This document shows, in pieces, positions 57,608-64,000 of a DNA stretch of 64,000 bases. Within the stretch, counting starts at the first letter, position 1, and every line of letters begins with the position of its first letter. The DNA lies in contig OX485806.1 of the NCBI GenBank assembly GCA_950295325.1, positions 38,504,001 through 38,568,000 on the forward strand. Direction: 5' to 3'. A program made the position numbers and the translations under genes. This DNA comes from Polytrichum commune (lineage: Eukaryota; Streptophyta; Polytrichopsida; Polytrichales; Polytrichaceae). The notes below the pieces were generated by a model. The model was given only the letters and a program-made list of their open reading frames with translations, did not search any database and had not been told where the DNA came from.

Positions 57608-60600
57608 GAAGACTTGCACATGAGGACGTGCCCTGGCTCCCTGTTCATTGTTGTTTACCAAGGTAAAATATATAACATTCTCGATTGCCAAATCAAAAAT
57701 AAAGATGAGGACAGATTTATGTTGGGAGGTAGAAGATTTGTGGTTAGGTTACTCAAACGATCATTCTTTAGGTCAAAGGTTAGTCCGATTCATCTTGTAC
57801 ATTTCCTTCAAAATGTTAACGCAGATTGCATTTGGTTGCAAATCATAGCCAAGATTTTAGTGACATGATGTTGTCTGAGGGAAAAGGATTCCAACTTGTA
57901 TCTTGGCCAGGTTCACTAACAGAGTAGAGTGATCAAAGAGCAATGCATTTGATTTTTCTGAGCCTCAGAGCTGTTTATTGGGTTTAATTCGTTACAGTGG
58001 TACCTAGTGTGTCCTATTTTTACCACATGGAATAAAGGTTTGATCCGATGTTGCAGTGGCAGTTTATGTTGTGTGTCACCTTGTTCTAAAGTATGTGAGC
58101 TTTATGTGATCAGTCTTCATAATTGGACACCTATATTGGAGTGGTATATGCTAAGGCCTGTAGTTAAGAGTGGACACTATAATGGCATGTGGTACAATGA
58201 GATTCACCTATGAGCTCACCATTCTATGTTTCATGAATAACATAATTGGAGGAGGCCTGTGTGATCAATCAAAGAGAGAATTTCCATTTTGACCATTGAT
58301 AACTTCTGCGTCTTAACCCTGACGTTAAAACTTGAAATAATGATGTTTGTGATCCGCAATTGTTAACTCAGTCATACAATTCCCACTTTGATCCAATGGC
58401 CGAAATTGATAGTTTGTGGAGTTGGAAGTGCCAAAAATAGGGCCACATACCTAAAGCTCACTAAGAAGGGACCAAATTAAGGAGATGACAGCAATTCAAT
58501 TTATTGTGATGCAAGGCACACGGTCTGCCACTAAGCAATAATGCCATGCGCACAAAACTGAGGGGATTAACACTACAATCTTCCCTCCATATCACAACGC
58601 TCTATTATACGGCACATTTTTCCATTGACCAAACTTTCTAGTGATAAGTTATCTCCACACTATGCTTGTGACACTCGTGATACGACAGTTCTTAGACCCA
58701 ATTTGTTATATAATAGAGGTAATTATTGTACATAAGTGATCGAAGCCAAATGTATTTTAGTGTTCAGAAGACTTGGTGAACATTGAACGGTTACGTACTT
58801 GTAAGCACACTCACATCTAAATGTGCATAATATAAGTATCGTCAGAGCTCTCTGGTGCATTTGGAAAAGCTGACTCAATGAGTATTAAGAAGACAGAGGA
58901 GACTGCTGCATTCATTCTCACTCGGTCTACACCTATCCAATTTTGCAGGCCCATGAGTGATATATAGCAACTTTTGTACTCTCCATTAGTACTTGGTTGT
59001 CTACTTGGCCAAAGCCCATAGTGGACACTTGTCATTGCGTACCCTTCATCCTCTATCTCTTACAGCTGTATGCAATTCTTACCTGAGTACTATTCTCCCT
59101 CTTTATCAAGACATGTTTGGTCGCACAAGACAGTGCAACAAACAGCGTAACCAAGTTGCAGAGTTCATAAGCATTGCAGCTTTTTAGTACCCTCGACTCT
59201 TATGGGGTGCTGTCATTTGAGCTTATTCCTTTGAGGTTACCATTTGAAATAAGAAAATGACATCTTGTTGCTAGTGTTGCCGTTTTTAGTTGTTTTCTAA
59301 AAAAGTAGCCCTTCTTGAAATATTTTTAATATTCTATGCAATATCTAGTATTTTAGGCCATCATTTCTACATATGACGTCAATCCTGCAACCTATGTTGT
59401 ACATAGGTTAGTTTTGAGCCTTGGGAGACAATTTCAATATATAATATCTTTAAAATGATGTTTTTGAATATTTACAATCAAAACTCATATGCGGAATTAT
59501 ACCATATTAAGATGTTATATTTAGATTTCGACCGTATGGATGTAATCTCTATGTGCTTTGGAAAAAGTTTCGTAGTGTGAACAAAATTTGAGGATTGAAA
59601 GTCATCCATCTTGAGTCATCCCACTTTCAAGAAACCTTTCAAGGTTGGCAGAGCCCACCTAGTTGCAATTTATCATGTATGATGAGTGTTGAACAATAAC
59701 AATTGTATGTGGAATAACCGAAAACTAGAAATATATGGGCATAAGTGTCATAAGTCCTCTCAAATTTCCAGGGATTTTTATTATGTTACACCTAGTCCAT
59801 GGGCTTTCTAGAACAAGGTACTATATGAACTCATCACTCCAACTCAAACCCTATTGTAAAGTATGGACACAAGGTTGATCTTGCATACTCTTGCTTGTAC
59901 GTAATATGACAAGTTTGGACTCGTGTCGTTCCAACAAGTTGTTCCCGTGCATATAAATCATGTATAAATTAACTTGGTCCCCAATGGTCCAAGCCTACCA
60001 CATCACCATTTTCACCCATCATTCTTGGAACGGCTGGGAATGATGGGGCAATGGTTTCACCTACATCACATTGTGTATTGTATAGTAGATTGGCCATGCC
60101 AATCACATAGTTGTTATGTGACGTATCTAACTTGTGACTTGGCTTCCCTTGGGTCACTCCCATTGGGTAAGGCTACAATATGCTCATGTAACATCACGTT
60201 CACCTTCCAAGCAAGGCAACACAAACACCTAGAAATATTGACAAGTTGTACATGTACCCAATGTAGAATATGCATGTACATGCATGTTAATGTCACCCAT
60301 GAGCTACTTGACGAAAAAATTAGCCAAGTGGCAATGCACCTCATGTCATGGGCAACCTCATGCCAAATGGGAACCATAAAGAGGAAGATTTCATACCAAA
60401 ACCCTGGGGGGTCACAACTATATTTTAGAAAACTACATGAGAAATATTGGGTCCACTTTAAAGTTGTGAGCTACAAATTATAAAACTTGTACTTGTAACA
60501 AAGCTCGAATTATATACTGAACACTATTGAACTCCATGGTATAAATAAATCAAGGTGTTTATGAATTGATCATGTTAGAAAAACTTTTAAAACTAATAGG

Positions 60601-63600
60601 ATACGGTAGGGTGAGGATTTAAAATAATACATATTAGGGCCCCACAATAAGAATGAGCACCATCAAATGACATCTTATCAATGTCTCTTGGTAGTTGAAT
60701 GTAATTTGTCGGGTTAGATGCGGGAAAGGCCCCTGATAGGTTTGCGCATTTTTTTTGGCTTTGTGAGTCCCAATTAGGGTTTGGGGGAGCTCTTTGAAGT
60801 GTTTATGTGTGTGCAACTCCCACCATCTTACAAACTTGGCGAATATTGGTGGTTGATTGTTGAAGGTTGAAGGTTGGACGGTAACCACACATGCATAATT
60901 GTGCTCCTCAAGTGTGCCCATCCCAAGGCTCATCTTTCCTACTTTCAATTTTTTGCTCATTTGTAGGGTCTTTAATTTTTGTTGTGATTTCTCATAGTTT
61001 TTTGGGAGCATTGTCGACATAGAGGAAGGGGGTGACATCAACAAGAGGTGTTTGTATGAGTGATACCAATTGCGACTTGAGTTACTCGGTTCTAGTGAGG
61101 TTGTTGGTCACAAACCAAGTTTGCAATGTCTTTGAAGTTGAAATAGTTGTCCCTTGCCTATGCTAGTCCAAAACTTATTGGATCATGCGAGCGTGTTGAG
61201 GACAACACATATGCAAAACTTAAACCATTACTTGAAGGTATTCATATTGTAGAATGACCCTTTCAATACTTTGATAATGAGAGTAGATGCAAGGTCAACT
61301 GCAAGCTTGAGGGGCTCAATAGAGAATTTTTTGATGTATGTTTTGCCACTAGCTAATCCCAACCTTGAATGCAAAAATCGCATGCATGTGGCTGACCTAG
61401 ATTTTTTTTTTGACTCCCAACAAACTCTAAAAGCACATAGTAGAGGAGGCCAAAATCCAAGATCTTACCACTCTTGATGACTATGACCATACATTGCCTT
61501 CATTCTAATTCTAGAGTTAATGGTGAGAGCACTGACCCATGTGACATTTAACTTGAAATCCACATTGGTGAGTGTTAAGGTTATGGCTAAATACTTGCTA
61601 ACCAAAGAGAAACTTAGGAAAGATTGAAACTAAAAACCTTGGAGGATCACCAATGGCACTTGAGGTCTTCAGAGTAGAATTTTATGGATTTAGTAAAGTT
61701 ATATTGTGTGGAGTGTTGCAAAGAGTTTGGATCCACCACTAGAGATCATTCCAATAACACAATCCACAACCTCTTTGCCAATTTTGAAAAATGTCACCTC
61801 ATGTCTAACATACATATATGAAATTGGTGTTGAAGAAAGGAAGTCTAGTTTAGTGATCATCCCCAATCACAAGCCTCTAAAGGATAGTCTATTGTCTTGA
61901 CCGCAATTGACCATCAAGCACTAGTAGTTGAAGGCATTCAGATACTAAGTGTAGTGAATGAAACTAGTACCAATGAAGGAAATTTATTTATATATATATC
62001 TCTCTAGTTGGGGATCCTAAATTGAAGGTTGCTAGGTCGTGTTGGGGACATGGCAAACATTCAAGGGGCATTGAGGGTGAACAACCAATATGTGCAAAAT
62101 GTGAGTTGGTTAAAGAGCCATCATTTATCAATGCAACTTAAATTTGTGGTTGTTGTCTGAGCCATAAGCTCAGTTGAGTGTCATTGAGTTGAAGGTTCTC
62201 TAGAATGCCCTATGTGTTTCTTACTATGATGTGGAGGCGAACTGCATAATTGGTTTGTTTGAGGAAATGCAGGAGTACAAACCTCCAATTGCTCGTTGAA
62301 TTGTTTTGTGTAGGATTTTAAATAGAGGTTGTGGCAATATTTTTGGCAAATTGTATAGTTTAGAGCGTTGGGGTTAAAGTTAGGGGTTTGGACTCTCTAT
62401 CTTGAGCACATGAAGTTGGATGTTCTGTATTGAGTGGTTTTAACCACTTAAACTTAAACAATGACAAAAATTGCTTCAAATCTGAATGTATAAACCCAAT
62501 ACAAACTTTGTGATTGGTGTTGTTTGGTTGTGTTCTACATATATGTGTGCAATTATATTTTTAAACACAATTTTTGTCAACATTTTCATGTATTTTAAAA
62601 ACGAGCATTTTTCACCATTTTCATGTGTGTATGTTTTGAATGAGCATAGTGCATACTAGGAAGCCAAATTGTATGCATGTTGTGTTGATGTGTGAATTAT
62701 GAGCTTGTATGTGTAAGTGTTAGATTTTACATGATATCAACAAAAACTATAATATATAACTACTATATGCCCATGTAAACGAAGAATAAATACCAAGTTA
62801 ACCTATACATATGATTCTTAAAATAGTAAATGATAGAAACTTACATAATAGTAGGGTCCACAATATTTACCTTCTCCAATATAATATCTCCCTTTAAATC
62901 ACCTTATGTTCTCATGTGTTCCCACTAGATACAGGGGAGTAACCCCCCCCCCCCCCCCGAGACCAAGACCCATCTAGAATTCCACCACTTTTGGAATGGC
63001 AAAGATCATATAGCTATAACCTTGTTCATATGGTAAATGGCTTAGGAAAATCCTAGAGGAGAATAACCATGTGCATGTGTCATAAACATGAGCCTTGCTT
63101 AGAAGGGGTTGCCCTGACAATAAGGGATAGAAATCTTATTAAAAAAAAATTTAAGAAGACCTCCATCATGAATAACATAACATTATCAAATTGAATATGC
63201 ACTAGTTGTGGCATCCCATGATTATAATCTCAAGGCTCAAATGAACAAACGCACAATGCTTAGTAATGTTATGAAGAATACTGACATCGTACAAACTAAT
63301 AAGGTGAGCTCCTAGCAAGATTGCATATGGAGTTCAACATGGCAAACACCTACACCATGGCCACATCTTCGAAGGTAGATCAAAGGGTGTCTCAACATAT
63401 ATTGTCTCCACAATTTTTGCACATGATTTCATTTCCCAACCCTAACATTATTAGCCATGTGGAACGGTTCCATTACCCTGGAATATATCAATTATATTAT
63501 CTGGGTCCCCCAAACAAAGTAAGAATATTCATTTACTATTCATACATTCAAGCTAACACTTGTAAATTTGAGTGGAGTTATACTCCTAGCACTATTCACA

Positions 63601-64000
63601 CGAATCATTGTTCATCATGGCTCTATTCATATAAAACATTATTCATTATGGTATTATTAACCAAAAATCCTATTCATAGCAACATTATCACTAGAAATAT
63701 TGATATTATTCACAATATTCATACAATTCATCATTTGTACCGGCGTCAATTTCTTCCTATTTTCTAAGTTTCTTCCCATGAAGGTAAGATAGTGGAGACC
63801 CATGTCAGCTGCTAAATATAAAATGAAACACATTCCCACTATAAGTTTGTTGCTAAACTAATTATCCCAATTAGTGTGTATGGCACTAAGTCCTAAACCA
63901 CAAACTATTTTGCCAAGTCTCAAAATTTGTGAGGCTTGAAATTTTTATTGAGTGATACTAAATTCAAGAATACATGGTCATTTATCATACATTTCAAGAA
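57608..64000. other. Intergenic, no gene seen
   Basis: AT-rich, with only short frames. It holds repeat fragments at about 59975-60110 and 63845-64000 (partners at 40.5 and 38.7 kb), a 16-base C run at 62943-62958 and a short TA run near 61990. Some of it may be old retrotransposon remains, but no motif could be read. Confidence 0.5.

Overview
The window looks like nuclear DNA of a land plant, probably a non-seed lineage (bryophyte, lycophyte or fern); I cannot place it further. Supporting evidence: a plant-type anoctamin gene with 16 exons and long introns, consensus GT-AG introns throughout, Arabidopsis-type CCCTAAA telomere-like repeats, and a transposon-rich, AT-rich background. Nothing suggests bacterial or organellar DNA.

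Layout. 1-2197 (minus): an unrecognised zinc-finger-like gene running off the left edge. 2.7-4.1 kb: a ~190-bp satellite-like array. 5.3-10.2 kb: the 5' part of a large LINE retrotransposon (repeat-rich leader, ORF1, and the start of ORF2 with a 2A ribosome-skipping motif). 10192-29000: an 18.8-kb DNA transposon sitting inside LINE ORF2. 29005-36240: the rest of the same LINE (AP-type endonuclease, reverse transcriptase, RNase H, CCHC finger, restriction-like endonuclease). 36.2-44.5 kb: repeat debris, a 566-bp hAT-type MITE with a perfect 8-bp target duplication, and a second 5'-truncated LINE tail. 45170-57607 (plus): the anoctamin-like gene, whose 16 predicted exons join in phase to 715 codons. 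57.6-64 kb: no gene that I can support.

The main discovery candidate is the 18.8-kb element. It has perfect 22-bp terminal inverted repeats, a 4-bp duplication (CACT), and joining its two flanks restores the LINE reading frame exactly. It carries a DUF7869-like protein near its right end (the likely transposase), an FCP1/NLI-type phosphatase-like gene, a gene combining a ParB-like IDGQH segment with a permuted amino-methyltransferase-like core, and an additional two-exon gene with an Arg/Ser-rich start and a Lys/Glu/Ala-rich tail. It also carries more than 20 copies of a 22-bp palindrome (arms GTTTGGGTCG and CGACCCAAAC around two variable bases). I found this palindrome only inside the element: in introns of the methyltransferase-like gene, around it, and in a 79-bp tandem array beside the putative transposase. 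This looks like a cargo-bearing mobile element with its own set of palindromic sites.

The interrupted LINE is itself unusual: it appears to encode both an AP-type and a restriction-like endonuclease (Dualen/RandI-like) plus a 2A peptide. Most transposon genes here are broken by single in-frame stops or small indels, so both large elements look like decayed copies of something intact elsewhere in the genome.
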